Under the pieces are notes generated by a model. That model saw only the letters and a program-made list of their open reading frames with translations, searched no databases and was not told the DNA's origin. The translations under genes and the position numbers were made by a program. From the NCBI GenBank assembly GCA_964291465.2, contig OZ219928.1:186001-250000 (forward strand): DNA of 64,000 nucleotides, in the 5' to 3' direction. This document shows, piece after piece, positions 9,041-18,164 of the stretch (positions are counted from its first letter, which is position 1; the number at the start of each line of letters is the position of its first letter). This DNA comes from JAGWBJ01 sp964291465. Lineage in GTDB: Bacteria; Chloroflexota; Dehalococcoidia; Lucifugimonadales; JAGWBF01.

Positions 9041-9775
9041 CTACGTCTGGGGAAGGGTGATGTTCACGGGCTGGTCGAAGTCCCTTATTGTCAGGACCCG
9101 GACCAGGTCCGGCTGGTCCGTGGACAGTATCTGCCCTTCGATTCTGACCTGCCTCAGCAGCGGGCGCTCTTTCCCGATCCACAGGTCCATGTTGAGTACG
9201 TGCCCTTCGACGGCCGCTGGAATCAGGGTGTCCAGCGCCGCGGAGCCCACTGTCCCCCGGATGTGCCGGGACGGGACCCCGTCTACGGCCTCCTCGCCCA
9301 CCTCTCCGGCGCCTTCCATGGAGAGGACTATGTCGCCCAGCGTCCCGCCCAGGTCGGCAAAGTCGAAGGGGAGACTCTCCACCGGGAGCGTGTTCCACTC
9401 TTCAGGGTTCAGCAAGTCGGTCATCAGGGCCCGGTCCCCCGAGACGGCTACCTCTATCCCGATGAAGGACCGTGGGAAGAGGGACATCGCCTCCGCAGAC
9501 ACGGCGAACCGGTCGGGCATGTCGACCTCGCCCACGACCCGGGTCAGCACCATGCCCGGGAAGAGCTGCGACGAGCCATCGTCCTCGTGGACCAGCTCGA
9601 ACCTGACCGTGTCCAGGGCGGCCATCTCGCGGCTGCACTGCTCGATGAGCTGCCGTGCAGTCGGAGTGGGCGCGTCGGACCGGGCCGCCGGACCCTCCTG
9701 GGAGCCGCACGAGAGGACTGCCGCAGTCGCTGCAAAGAGCAGGCAGCCAGCCGACAGACCGGGGAGCGGAGACAT
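9041..9775 (-). CDS. LppX/LprG-like lipoprotein
   Basis: Secreted lipoprotein of 244 residues. The signal peptide ends in a lipobox (AVLSC, Cys 23). The rest resembles the LppX_LprAFG fold, a half-barrel that carries lipids or glycolipids in actinobacteria: DVRFELVHED-like strand, DLGGTLGDIVLSM, and a final strand RQVRIEGQIL. It is the third gene of an operon after the oxidoreductase and the propeller lipoprotein, 19 bases from the latter's stop. An envelope lipid-carrier role is inference. Confidence 0.75.
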   Translation of the reverse strand: MSPLPGLSAGCLLFAATAAVLSCGSQEGPAARSDAPTPTARQLIEQCSREMAALDTVRFELVHEDDGSSQLFPGMVLTRVVGEVDMPDRFAVSAEAMSLFPRSFIGIEVAVSGDRALMTDLLNPEEWNTLPVESLPFDFADLGGTLGDIVLSMEGAGEVGEEAVDGVPSRHIRGTVGSAALDTLIPAAVEGHVLNMDLWIGKERPLLRQVRIEGQILSTDQPDLVRVLTIRDFDQPVNITLPQT

Positions 9776-9794
9776 GGAGCGGTCTAGCCCCCCG

Positions 9795-11255
9795 CTAGTT
9801 CCATGACCAGACGGCGTACCGGCTGGTGGCGATCTCCAGGGGAGACGCCCCCGCCTTCACGTTGATCACGTACACCTTGTCGGTGTCGGGGGACGTCCCG
9901 TTGCGGCCGGCCGACGCCGGGCCCAGGGTGCCGCTGAAGACGATCTGGGAGCTGTCCGGTGACCAGATGGAGTTGGAGTAGCCGTACTGGTCGAAGAAGC
10001 TGATGAGGGTCTCGAAGTCCTCGGAGGGCAGAAACTCGATCAGCTTCACCGGCTCACCGCCGTCCCGGTCCACGTACTTCCACGAGAAGGTCCGGCTATC
10101 CTGGTTCCACGTGACGTAGGCTATCCGGTCGCCGTTGGGGGACCAGAAGAAGGCCATCAGGCTCTCGTCCACGAGGACGCGGTGGCCGGTGCCGTCCTCG
10201 TTGGCTATGGACAGGCGGTCGAAGAGGGCCCTTCTGCCGTCGAACCTGTCGGCCACCGCCACCTCGTCCCGGGTGGGCGACCACTTGAAAGCCGTGAAGG
10301 GCTCCAGGGGCAGGACGAGCCTGGCTCCCGGCACAGGCGAGCCCTCGGAGACCCCGCCGGGCGTCGAGGCGTCCGCGGTGAACAAGGCGCCCTCCCCCCC
10401 GCCTTGGGCCGCGAAGGCCAACGTCCGCCCGTCCCTGGATATGGCCGGCGCGAAGAACGCGCCGCCCACCGTTCCCAGCCGCTCGGGACGGCCGAACCCG
10501 CCGGCCCCGGCGCGGCTCACGAACAGCTCCCCGCCCCGGTGGATCAGCATGCTCCTGCTGTCCGGCGCCCACGTGTAGTACAGGGGCGCTCCGTCGATCA
10601 ACCCAATGGGGTCTCCGCCCTCCTCCACGTTGGTTACGAGCACCTCCAGGGCGTTGACCGTGGAAGCCAGGAAGCTCAGGTGCCTGCCGTCGGGCGACCA
10701 GTAGAAGTAGTGGGGGGCGCCGGTGGCCACGAAGCCCGCATTGGGCACGTTGTCGTATATCTTTCGGGAGTTGCCGGTCGCGGCGTCGACGATCATCACC
10801 GAGGCGGAGATGCCGCTGGGCTCCACGGCGATCCTCGAGGCCGCCAGGGTGGTGCCGTCGGGAGACCAGGTGGGCCAGGCGTAGACGATCCGCGCCTGGG
10901 CCGCTCCCTGGGCAAGAACGCCGCCGGCGCTGCCAACTCGGACGTCGTTGTCGGTGAGGCGGCGGCTGCCGGTGCCATCGGGCCTGATTGTGTAGACGTT
11001 GCCGTCGGGGCCGATGTACGCGATGCGGTTGCCGGGCATCTCACTTCCTTCGTTCTCTGTTGAAGGCTCGGGCTCTGTCGAAGGCTCGGGGACCGTTGCC
11101 GTCGGCCTCGGCGTTGGCGCCGCCACCCCCCTTGTGGGCGTGGACGTAGCGGCGGGCTCGGCGGGCCCGGCGCCCCGCTCGGCCCGGCAGGAGACCGTCA
11201 GCAGGGCGAGTACGGCGGCCGCGGCCAGAAGGGCCGTGGCGGGGCGCACCGTCAC
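9795..11255 (-). CDS. TolB-like beta-propeller lipoprotein
   Basis: 486-residue lipoprotein. The signal peptide ends in LLTVSC (lipobox). A Pro/Thr/Glu-rich linker (residues 30-75) follows, then repeated WD40-like/PD40 blades of the form WSPDGxxL (for example YWSPDGRHLSFL, FWSPNGDRIAYV, IWSPDSSQIVFSG). This is a TolB/DPP-type propeller with no C-terminal peptidase, so it is probably a binding or scaffold protein outside the membrane. GTG 11255 overlaps the upstream stop as GTGA, which implies translational coupling. Long upstream extensions of this frame are shadows of the oxidoreductase gene. Confidence 0.85.
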   Translation of the reverse strand: MTVRPATALLAAAAVLALLTVSCRAERGAGPAEPAATSTPTRGVAAPTPRPTATVPEPSTEPEPSTENEGSEMPGNRIAYIGPDGNVYTIRPDGTGSRRLTDNDVRVGSAGGVLAQGAAQARIVYAWPTWSPDGTTLAASRIAVEPSGISASVMIVDAATGNSRKIYDNVPNAGFVATGAPHYFYWSPDGRHLSFLASTVNALEVLVTNVEEGGDPIGLIDGAPLYYTWAPDSRSMLIHRGGELFVSRAGAGGFGRPERLGTVGGAFFAPAISRDGRTLAFAAQGGGEGALFTADASTPGGVSEGSPVPGARLVLPLEPFTAFKWSPTRDEVAVADRFDGRRALFDRLSIANEDGTGHRVLVDESLMAFFWSPNGDRIAYVTWNQDSRTFSWKYVDRDGGEPVKLIEFLPSEDFETLISFFDQYGYSNSIWSPDSSQIVFSGTLGPASAGRNGTSPDTDKVYVINVKAGASPLEIATSRYAVWSWN

Positions 11256-12295
11256 AGCGGCAGGGACACGGCGGCTCCCGACTGAGCGCTGCGGGTCACG
11301 GCCTCGGTGAACTCCATGTAGTGGACGCCGTCCTCCAGGGAAGTGAACCGCACCTTCTCGGCGCCGCGAATGGCGTTGACGAACTCCTCTTCGACCCTCC
11401 ACCCGCCCTGCTTCTCCGCGGGCACCGGAATCTCCTGGAGGCCGGCGTCCCCTCTTCTGCCTCCGTAGAGGGACAAAGAGGGAGGCCCCTCCAGGCGCAG
11501 GGTGCCCTCGGAGCCGTGCAGCCACACCTCGCTGCCCCTTGCCAGGCCTGTCACGGCGCTGAACCGCATGTGGGCCTGGGCCCCGCAGGCCATGTCGCAC
11601 AGGACGTCCACGTGGTCCGGCACCTGGACCGAACGCAGACTGCCGGCTTCGTCTTTCCGGACGGGAGTGCTGACCCTGGTCATGGCCATCACCCGGGTGG
11701 CGGGGCCGACCCACCGCATGAGGGCCTCGTACCAGATGCCCATCGTCATTATGTTGTAGCCGCTGAGGTCCCGGTCCTGCCGCCAGTGCATGGGGCTGTC
11801 CCGGTCCACGAAGTCCGGCTGGGCGGCCCGCAGGTCGATGGCCAGGATATCGCCCAGATAGCCCTCGGCGATCAGGTCCTGTATCGTGGCGTCCACCTTG
11901 AACGTGAAGGGGGAGGGCACGATCTGCGCCACCAGGTTGGGCTTGCGCCGCGCCGCCGCCAGCATGGCCCGGGACTCGGCGGCGTTCATCGCCATCCGCG
12001 CCTCGCACAGGACGTGCTTGTCGTTCTCCAGGGCGGCCAGGGTCACCGGGGCGTGCATGTAGGGCCACGTGCCTATGCATATGGCGTCGGTGTCCCCCGC
12101 CTCCACCAGATCCATCCAGTTGTCGTACACGGTGGGGATCTCGAACTGCCCGGCGACACGTTCGCTGGACTCCCGGGTCCGGTTGCAGACGCTGACTATC
12201 TCCACGCCCCCGGCGGCCCGCAGCCCCGGTATGTGCCGCACACGGGTGTTGTCCCCCGCGCCTACGATTCCCACCCTGACGATCCCGTCCGTCAT
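11252..12295 (-). CDS. Gfo/Idh/MocA-family oxidoreductase
   Basis: NAD(P)-dependent dehydrogenase of 347 residues, probably acting on a sugar or cyclitol. The N-terminal Rossmann motif is VGIVGAGDNTRVRHIPG. The family hallmark usually written EKP is replaced by CEARMAMNAAES (ExR), near residue 100. The C-terminal alpha/beta domain carries the substrate site. First gene of a three-gene minus-strand operon with the two lipoproteins. A consensus promoter lies about 60 bases upstream. Confidence 0.9.
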   Translation of the reverse strand: MTDGIVRVGIVGAGDNTRVRHIPGLRAAGGVEIVSVCNRTRESSERVAGQFEIPTVYDNWMDLVEAGDTDAICIGTWPYMHAPVTLAALENDKHVLCEARMAMNAAESRAMLAAARRKPNLVAQIVPSPFTFKVDATIQDLIAEGYLGDILAIDLRAAQPDFVDRDSPMHWRQDRDLSGYNIMTMGIWYEALMRWVGPATRVMAMTRVSTPVRKDEAGSLRSVQVPDHVDVLCDMACGAQAHMRFSAVTGLARGSEVWLHGSEGTLRLEGPPSLSLYGGRRGDAGLQEIPVPAEKQGGWRVEEEFVNAIRGAEKVRFTSLEDGVHYMEFTEAVTRSAQSGAAVSLPL

Positions 12296-12352
12296 GCCTC
12301 GCTCCTCTTGCCTCCCCGGTCCCTCCGGGACGGCGCTGCCGATGTAGGGTCG

Positions 12353-12381
12353 ATTATAGGTGCCGTGCCCAGCCCAGTCCA
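12353..12381 (-). promoter_or_regulatory. Promoter of the Gfo/Idh-lipoprotein operon
   Basis: On the minus strand, TGGACT (12381-12376), a 17-base spacer and a perfect TATAAT (12358-12353). It faces away from the plus-strand promoter 20 bases further on. Confidence 0.65.
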
Positions 12382-12400
12382 GAGCCTGCAGGCGGCGGCG

Positions 12401-12430
12401 TTGACACGGTCGCGGGCGTCCCGTTACATT
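12401..12430 (+). promoter_or_regulatory. Promoter of the tartrate/isopropylmalate dehydrogenase-type gene
   Basis: Perfect TTGACA (12401-12406), 18-base spacer, TACATT (12425-12430). The gene starts 50 bases further on after GAGGTGA. Confidence 0.6.
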
Positions 12431-12480
12431 TAGGTCGTGTTACGCTTACGAATGCGCACGACGCGGATAGAGGTGAGCCA

Positions 12481-13554
12481 ATGCCCCTGTACAAGATAGC
12501 CCTGGTGCCCGGCGACGGCATCGGTCCCGAGGTGGTGGACGAGGGACGCAAGGTGATGGACTCCCTGGCCGCCCGGGACGAGGGCATGGCCTTCGAGTAC
12601 ACCAGCTTTCCCTGGGGGTCGGACTACTACCGGGAGACGGGCAAGATGATGGCCGAGGACGGCCTGGAGCAGCTTGCCGCCCACGACGCCATCCTGTTCG
12701 GCGCCGTGGGCGACCCCCACATCGCGGACCACATCACCCTCAACGGCCTCATCCTCCCCATCCGCCGCGGGTTCGACCAGGGGGTTTGCCTGCGGCCCGC
12801 GTACCTCCACGAGGGCGTGACCTCGCCCCTTTCGGGCTTCGGCCCCGGGGAGATCGACATGGCCGTGTTCCGCGAGAACACCGAGGGAGAGTACTCCAAC
12901 ATGGGCGGGTTCCTCTACCAGGGCTCAGCCGACGAGGTCTCCACCCAGACCTCGGTCTTCACCCGGCGGGGCACCGAGCGCATCATCCGCGCCGCTTTCG
13001 AGTACGCCCGCAAACGCGACAAGAAGCGCAAGGTCACCTCGGTGACCAAGTCCAACGCCATGGCCTACGGCATGGTCTTCTGGGACCGGGTATTCCAGGA
13101 GGTTGCCAGGGAGTACCCGGACATCGAGACGGAGTCGCTGCTGGTGGACCGGGCGTGCATGGACTTCGTGCGGGGACCCCAGTGGTTCGACGTGGTGGTG
13201 GCGTCCAACCTGTTCGGAGACATCCTGACGGACATCGGCGCCATCATCACGGGGAGCATGGGCCTCGCCCCAAGCGCCAACGTCAACCCCGAAGGCGCAT
13301 ATCCGTCCATGTTCGAGCCCGTGCACGGGGCGGCCTTCGACATAACCGGCAAGGGCGTGGCCAACCCCTTGGCCACCATCCTGGCCGTGGCGATGATGCT
13401 GGACCACCTGGGCCAGCCTGACGCGGCGGCCCGGATAAACGCCGTCGTCGAGGAGAACCTGCGCCAGGGCCGCGTGCGCACCCCGGACCTGGGCGGCAAC
13501 GCCAGCACCTCCCAGGTGGGAGACGAGATCGTGCGGCTGCTGGGGGAGGGCTAG
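12481..13554 (+). CDS. Tartrate/D-malate dehydrogenase-type decarboxylating dehydrogenase
   Basis: NAD-dependent beta-decarboxylating dehydrogenase of the LeuB/isocitrate dehydrogenase family, 357 residues. Visible are the start LVPGDGIGPEV, the substrate loop AVFRENTEGEYSNMGG, the lysine/Asn segment TKSNAM and the metal aspartates in NLFGDILTDIGA. The loop and GAVGDPHIADHITLNGLILPIR match tartrate dehydrogenase/D-malate dehydrogenase (TtuC/DmlA) better than LeuB. The window shows no leuCD neighbours, which agrees. The RBS AGGTGA precedes ATG by four bases. Own promoter; transcribed alone. Confidence 0.88.
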   Translation: MPLYKIALVPGDGIGPEVVDEGRKVMDSLAARDEGMAFEYTSFPWGSDYYRETGKMMAEDGLEQLAAHDAILFGAVGDPHIADHITLNGLILPIRRGFDQGVCLRPAYLHEGVTSPLSGFGPGEIDMAVFRENTEGEYSNMGGFLYQGSADEVSTQTSVFTRRGTERIIRAAFEYARKRDKKRKVTSVTKSNAMAYGMVFWDRVFQEVAREYPDIETESLLVDRACMDFVRGPQWFDVVVASNLFGDILTDIGAIITGSMGLAPSANVNPEGAYPSMFEPVHGAAFDITGKGVANPLATILAVAMMLDHLGQPDAAARINAVVEENLRQGRVRTPDLGGNASTSQVGDEIVRLLGEG

Positions 13555-13629
13555 GGAGGACGTGGGCCGCTGCCGGGAGGCTACAGCTACGACAATCCGC
13601 GATAGTAGGCATGGAGACGTAGAATCACC

Positions 13630-14313
13630 ATGACTGGGAATGGGTACTCCGTGGACGGCTGGAGAAGGAAGCCGATGTATACGTTCAATGAAGCGGCACG
13701 GCTGGCCCACGTTTCGCCGGGCACCGTACGCAACTGGCTCTTTGGGTACACGGTCAAGGGTGAGAGGGATATCCCGCCCCTCTTTGGACCGTCCGAGGGG
13801 CAGGGAGCGATGGTGTCCTTTATCCAGCTTGTCGAAATAGAGGTGGCTGGGCGCCTGCGAAAAGCGGAGCATGTCTCCTTCGCGACTGTACGCAGGGGAT
13901 ATGACAACGCCAAACAGCTATTTGGCCTGGAAAACCCCTTCGCCCACCTGAATCTATCGGCTATGGGGGGGCACATTGTCCACCTTATCCATTGCGGTGG
14001 CAGCCTCCGAGCCCTTGACGATCTGCACCAGTGGACTCTCCCTGGGCTCGTTGACGAGTTGATCGGCCAGATGGAATACGAAGAAGAGTTAGCCGCGCGC
14101 TGGTGGCCGGAAGGCAAAGAGGTCCCGATAGTGGTGGACCCCAGGTACAGTTCCGGTGTGCCGACTATTGCTGGCCGTGGAGTCACTATAAGTGCCATCC
14201 GTAGCCGATTCAGAGAAGGACGGCTGTCCATCGATTTCATCGCTCAAGACTATCAGTTGAAGCGAGACGAGGTGGAGCAGGCCATCCGTTTCGCGGAGCA
14301 ACTCGCCGCTTGA
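13630..14313 (+). CDS. DUF433-type antitoxin with N-terminal HTH
   Basis: 227-residue protein with a MerR-like helix-turn-helix near residues 16-40 (FNEAARLAHVSPGTVRNWL). The C-terminal DUF433 domain has the typical GVPTIAGRGVTISAIRSRF and DYQLKRDEVEQAIRFAE. DUF433 proteins commonly serve as antitoxins to PIN-like DUF5615 toxins. The stop overlaps the next start as TTGA. Base use is clearly less G+C-rich than its neighbours, a sign of transfer. TAGAAT sits four bases before the ATG. Confidence 0.8.
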   Translation: MTGNGYSVDGWRRKPMYTFNEAARLAHVSPGTVRNWLFGYTVKGERDIPPLFGPSEGQGAMVSFIQLVEIEVAGRLRKAEHVSFATVRRGYDNAKQLFGLENPFAHLNLSAMGGHIVHLIHCGGSLRALDDLHQWTLPGLVDELIGQMEYEEELAARWWPEGKEVPIVVDPRYSSGVPTIAGRGVTISAIRSRFREGRLSIDFIAQDYQLKRDEVEQAIRFAEQLAA

Positions 14314-14699
14314 TCTTGTTCTGCGACGAAAACGTGGGGTCTGGCGTCGCACATGCTTTGAGGGATGTTGGGCTGCCCGCCCATTCGACCTATAGCCTTG
14401 GATGGACGGGACGGGCTGATGAGTGGTGGCTACCCAGAGTGGGCGAAGCCGGTTGGGTGGTTTTCAGTTCCAACAAGAAGATGTTGTTGGTTCCTGCCGA
14501 ACGTCAAACCATCATCGATAACGAGGTAGGTATTGTCTTCCTTACTACCGGCAATGAGACGCCTCGTACCATACTCAGATTGCTGCTCAACAGATGGGAC
14601 CGTCTGGAATACTTGCACAGGAACGCGCCGCGGCCGTTTGCGAGATTCCTTTCTCCAAATGGTCGTCTTGCGGACAGGTTCAGGCACTATCGCCTTTGA
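14310..14699 (+). CDS. PIN-like (DUF5615-type) toxin
   Basis: 129-residue PIN-like domain of the DUF5615/Mut7-C type, a presumed RNase toxin. The N-terminal acidic motif FCDENVGSGV matches the metal-binding Asp-Glu-Asn. RADEWWLPRVGEAGWVV matches the second acidic site. Where the family usually has T-x-D-x-D, this protein has FSSNKKML, so at least one catalytic aspartate is an Asn. The TTG start overlaps the antitoxin stop by four bases. A less G+C-rich gene, like its partner. Confidence 0.75.
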   Translation: MILFCDENVGSGVAHALRDVGLPAHSTYSLGWTGRADEWWLPRVGEAGWVVFSSNKKMLLVPAERQTIIDNEVGIVFLTTGNETPRTILRLLLNRWDRLEYLHRNAPRPFARFLSPNGRLADRFRHYRL

Positions 14700-14730
14700 C
14701 GGATCCCATCCAAGAGCCCGGCCCCGCCGT

Positions 14731-14759
14731 TTGACACGTTCAGGGCCCTGAAGTACAAT
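14731..14759 (+). promoter_or_regulatory. Strong promoter for coxS-coxM
   Basis: TTGACA (14731-14736), exact 17-base spacer, TACAAT (14754-14759). One of the best consensus promoters in the window. The leader to coxS is about 70 bases. Confidence 0.8.
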
Positions 14760-14833
14760 CCCACTGTCTTCTACCCGCGCCTCGGCAAAGCACTTCTTCT
14801 CGGAACCGGATATAGCGGTGGAGGTATGACCGG

Positions 14834-15295
<462 letters not shown>

Positions 15296-15391
15296 CAGCC
15301 GGCACCTCGGGTCCGGCGAGGGCCCGGGCAATGGGCCCGGCAGCCAGCCAGCCAGGGCCAGACCTTCCCAGCACGACGAGGAGTTGACGAT

Positions 15392-16255
15392 ATGTACCCC
15401 GGTTCCTTCCAGTACAGCGCTCCAAGCAGCCTGGCCGAGGCGCAGGGCCTCCTCGCCTCCCTTGGCGCCGACGCCAAGGTCCTGGCCGGCGGGCACAGCC
15501 TCATACCGATGATGAAGCTGCGCCTGGCAGAGCCGGGCCATCTCATCGACCTGAGCCGGATACCCGAGCTCTCCTACGTCAGGGAGGCGGGGGGAGGCCT
15601 GGCCATCGGGGCCATGACCACCTACCGTCAGCTTGAGACGTCCTCCCTGGTACGGGACGCCTGCCCCGCCCTAGCGGAGGCCGCCGGCCAGGTGGCCGAC
15701 ATCCAGGTGCGCAACAAGGGAACCATCGGAGGCTCGCTGGCCCACGCGGACCCCGGGGCCGACCTACCCTCGGTGGTACTGGCCCTGGAGGCCACCCTCA
15801 CATCCACCGGGCCCGGAGGCCAGCGCACCACGGACGCCGACGGGTTCTTCCAGGGGCCCTTCACCACGGGCCTGGAGCCCGACGAGATACTCTCGGAGGT
15901 CGGCATCCCCGCCCTCCCGGCCAATACGGGAGGGGCCTACAGGAAGTTTGCCAACAAGGCCTCCCACTTCGCCATCGTGGGCGTCACGGCCATCGTGACC
16001 CTCTCTGGGAACACCTGCCAGAGGGTCCGCATCGGCGTCACCGGCGCCGGTGCCAACGCTGGCCGGGCCAGGTCCGCTGAGGCTGCCCTGGAGGGCCGGG
16101 AGGCCACCGACGACAACATCGCCCGGGCTGCGGCCCAGGCGGGCGAAGGCATTGACTTCCTAGGTGACATCCACGCCTCGGAGGAGTTCAGGGCCCATCT
16201 GGTCCAGGTGTTCGCAGGGCGGGCGCTGAAAGAGGCCGTCGCCAGGGCCCGCTAG
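15392..16255 (+). CDS. coxM: Molybdenum hydroxylase FAD subunit (CoxM-like)
   Basis: FAD-binding medium subunit of 287 residues. The two flavin signatures are AGGHSLIPMMKLRL near residue 32 and TIGGSLAHADPGADLP near residue 110. The C-terminal CO_deh_flav_C domain follows. Forms an operon with the upstream [2Fe-2S] gene. The order small-medium with nothing after it is unusual, because the catalytic CoxL-type gene normally lies in the same operon. It must be elsewhere or lost. Confidence 0.92.
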   Translation: MYPGSFQYSAPSSLAEAQGLLASLGADAKVLAGGHSLIPMMKLRLAEPGHLIDLSRIPELSYVREAGGGLAIGAMTTYRQLETSSLVRDACPALAEAAGQVADIQVRNKGTIGGSLAHADPGADLPSVVLALEATLTSTGPGGQRTTDADGFFQGPFTTGLEPDEILSEVGIPALPANTGGAYRKFANKASHFAIVGVTAIVTLSGNTCQRVRIGVTGAGANAGRARSAEAALEGREATDDNIARAAAQAGEGIDFLGDIHASEEFRAHLVQVFAGRALKEAVARAR

Positions 16256-16365
16256 CGGGCGTCTACCCGAGAGAGCCGGAACGCGTCCCGTTACCAGGGC
16301 GGGCGCATCCTCCGATATGCCCCCCGGCAACCCCATGCCTTGGAGCGCGTCCATGAGCGACGCCT

Positions 16366-16635
16366 GTGTCAGATGCGGCAGTCCCCTTCTTCGTGTTCAG
16401 GACCCCCGGCGAGGACGTCCTCAAATGCACGACACGCGCCCTGGTCCACGGGCGCATGATCAGGCGGTCCCTGTTGACGGCCCTGATCGTCGGCACCGCC
16501 CTGGTCCTCTTGAACCAGGGCAACGTCATCCTCTCCGGGTCGTGGGAGCCGGGCCTCTACTGGAAGGTGCCCCTCACCTACTGCGTCCCCTTCCTGGTTG
16601 CCACCTGGGGAGCGTTGGCCAACGGGCGGAGGTGA
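16366..16635 (+). CDS. NrtS-like small membrane protein
   Basis: 89 residues with two transmembrane helices. The core RSLLTALIVGTALVLLNQG and WKVPLTYCVPFLVATWGAL matches the NrtS family, small membrane proteins linked to nitrate/nitrite uptake. The GTG start at 16366 is uncertain; the conserved part begins near Met31 (16456). A second frame over the same bases opens with a CxxC-like MSDACVRCG but has no support as a gene. Confidence 0.7.
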   Translation: MSDAAVPFFVFRTPGEDVLKCTTRALVHGRMIRRSLLTALIVGTALVLLNQGNVILSGSWEPGLYWKVPLTYCVPFLVATWGALANGRR

Positions 16636-16653
16636 TGGCTGGGTCGGTCTGGA

Positions 16654-16935
16654 CTAGCCCAGGCCGTCGATGAGCCCCGCCAGCCTGAAGTCCCGGCGGG
16701 TGAGGCCGCCCTCGCTGTGGGTGGTGATGGAGAGGGAGACCCTGGTGTAGACGATGGTGATGTCCGGGTGGTGGTCGATCTCCTCGGAGACGTCCGCGAC
16801 GCGGTTTACGAACTCCATGGCGGCCTGAAAGGACGGGAAGCGCATCTCCTTGATGATGTAGTCACCGTCGCGGCGCCACCCGTCCACGGCGCCCAGGCGT
16901 TCCTGGACCTCCGCCTCGGTCAGGAGGGGCGGCAT
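16654..16935 (-). CDS. phhB: Pterin-4a-carbinolamine dehydratase
   Basis: 93-residue PCD/DCoH enzyme that recycles 4a-hydroxytetrahydrobiopterin. The active-site stretch is EEIDHHPDITIVY, with the His-His-Pro pair, followed by VSLSITTHSEGGLTRRDF, which holds the third histidine. Length is normal for the family. No aromatic amino acid hydroxylase is visible nearby; PCD-like proteins also occur alone and are linked to molybdopterin metabolism. Confidence 0.92.
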   Translation of the reverse strand: MPPLLTEAEVQERLGAVDGWRRDGDYIIKEMRFPSFQAAMEFVNRVADVSEEIDHHPDITIVYTRVSLSITTHSEGGLTRRDFRLAGLIDGLG

Positions 16936-16983
16936 TCTATGGCGCCCTTTCCGCCGGGTGTGGAGTGGACGCGCCGGAGTCCT

Positions 16984-17508
16984 TCACTGGGGAGGTATCT
17001 CCAGGCCCAGCCCCGCCGCCCTGTACCGCTGGGCGTTGCGGATGTAGTTGGCCGTGGGTGCTTCCAGGCGCTTCCGGTTGCCGGCGCTCAGGGGCCGGAC
17101 GACTCCTGGTACGCCTATGACCAGGGACTCGTCGGGGACCGTGGTGTTGGCCCTGACGACGCTGCCCGCGCCCACCAGGCAGTAGCTGCCGATCTCCACC
17201 GACTCCAGGATGACGCAGTTCACGCCCAGCAGCACGTTGTTGCCGATCTTGTGCCCGTGGATCACGACGCCGTGGGTCACCAGCACGTTGTCCCCGATGT
17301 CCAGGTAATCGTCGGTGTGGACGACGCAGGTGTCCTGGACCACCGAGTTCCTGCCGATGGTGATCCTGCCGTAGTCGCCACGGATCACGGCTCCCGGCCA
17401 CACGCTGGACCCCTCTCCGATCTCCACATCGCCGATGATGGTGCACGCCTCGCTGATGTAGCACGAGGGATGAATCCTTGGGGCCTTTCCCCCGATTTCG
17501 TGGATCAA
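16984..17508 (-). CDS. Gamma carbonic anhydrase-like hexapeptide protein
   Basis: Left-handed beta-helix protein of 174 residues built from hexapeptide repeats (IGDVEIGEGSSVWPGAVIRG). The zinc histidines are in VVHTDD, VTHGVVIHG and nearby. This places it in the gamma carbonic anhydrase/YrdA-PaaY group; bicarbonate dehydration or thioester hydrolysis are both possible. The TTG at 17508 is the likely start, because a full AAGGAGG lies five bases upstream (17520-17514). The in-frame ATG at 17544 would put this Shine-Dalgarno sequence inside the gene. Confidence 0.9.
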   Translation of the reverse strand: MIHEIGGKAPRIHPSCYISEACTIIGDVEIGEGSSVWPGAVIRGDYGRITIGRNSVVQDTCVVHTDDYLDIGDNVLVTHGVVIHGHKIGNNVLLGVNCVILESVEIGSYCLVGAGSVVRANTTVPDESLVIGVPGVVRPLSAGNRKRLEAPTANYIRNAQRYRAAGLGLEIPPQ

Positions 17509-17676
17509 ACGGTCCTCCTTCCGGCATCCGGCGGGGCTCTCCACGGCCGCCGGTCTAGCCCCACGCCGCCCAGACTAGATTCTACCACTCGCGCGAGACC
17601 GGGAGTATAGGCCCATACCGAGGCTGCGGAGGACGCGGGCCGCCTCCCAGCCCCCCGCCCCTGGTTGTATATAGTT

Positions 17677-17685
17677 TGGTATGAT
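17677..17685 (+). promoter_or_regulatory. Extended -10 promoter
   Basis: TGG-TATGAT, an extended -10 element without a clear -35, 50 bases upstream of the small membrane-protein gene. The rest of the 17509-17735 gap holds no gene. Confidence 0.5.
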
Positions 17686-17735
17686 TCTTGGAGGGGTCGC
17701 CGCCCCGTGTTCCATGAAGAACGGAGGAGCTGAAT

Positions 17736-18164
17736 ATGCTCGGTCAAGTCCACGGTCACATCGTCAGGGAGCTCGGTGACAGCAGCCGTACCGACACCAT
17801 CTTCGTGCTCACGGCCATCGTGTTCAACCTGATCGTCCTCGGGATCAACTCCGCCGTATCACTGGGAGCCGCGGAGGAGGACTCGACGTTCACCTACGAC
17901 CTCGTGCTGGCCGTGTTCGTGATCTTGACGGTATCCGTCAACGTCATCGCGGTGGCCGCGTTGGCCCTGGGCAGGAGGACCCGGCGCATGCTTCTCGACG
18001 GCCTGGTGGCGATGTACCATGACAACGACGTCGACAAGTATTACGATCCCTCCCTGGTATCCAACTACGGTACCCGCTATCTCCTCTTCACCGCCGTTAT
18101 CGTGACACTGGCGGCCACGGCGATAGTGGTCCCCTTGATCATCCGCTTCACCGATTCAGGGTGA
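17736..18164 (+). CDS. Small membrane protein, unknown function
   Basis: 142 residues with three predicted transmembrane helices, at about 23-43, 55-78 and 113-136. A short charged loop with MYHDNDVDKYYDPS lies between the second and third. I do not recognise the family. GGAGGAG lies a suitable distance before the ATG. Monocistronic, with an extended -10 promoter upstream. Confidence 0.65.
   Translation: MLGQVHGHIVRELGDSSRTDTIFVLTAIVFNLIVLGINSAVSLGAAEEDSTFTYDLVLAVFVILTVSVNVIAVAALALGRRTRRMLLDGLVAMYHDNDVDKYYDPSLVSNYGTRYLLFTAVIVTLAATAIVVPLIIRFTDSG

Noticed and set aside
11256..12080. N-terminal extension of the propeller lipoprotein frame
   Set aside because: It overlaps the Gfo/Idh gene in another frame. 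A GTGA start and a signal peptide with lipobox at 11255 define the true start.
16317..16673. Alternative plus-frame gene with a CxxC-like start
   Set aside because: The overlapping NrtS-like frame has family-typical helices; the other frame is Arg/Pro-rich without domains.
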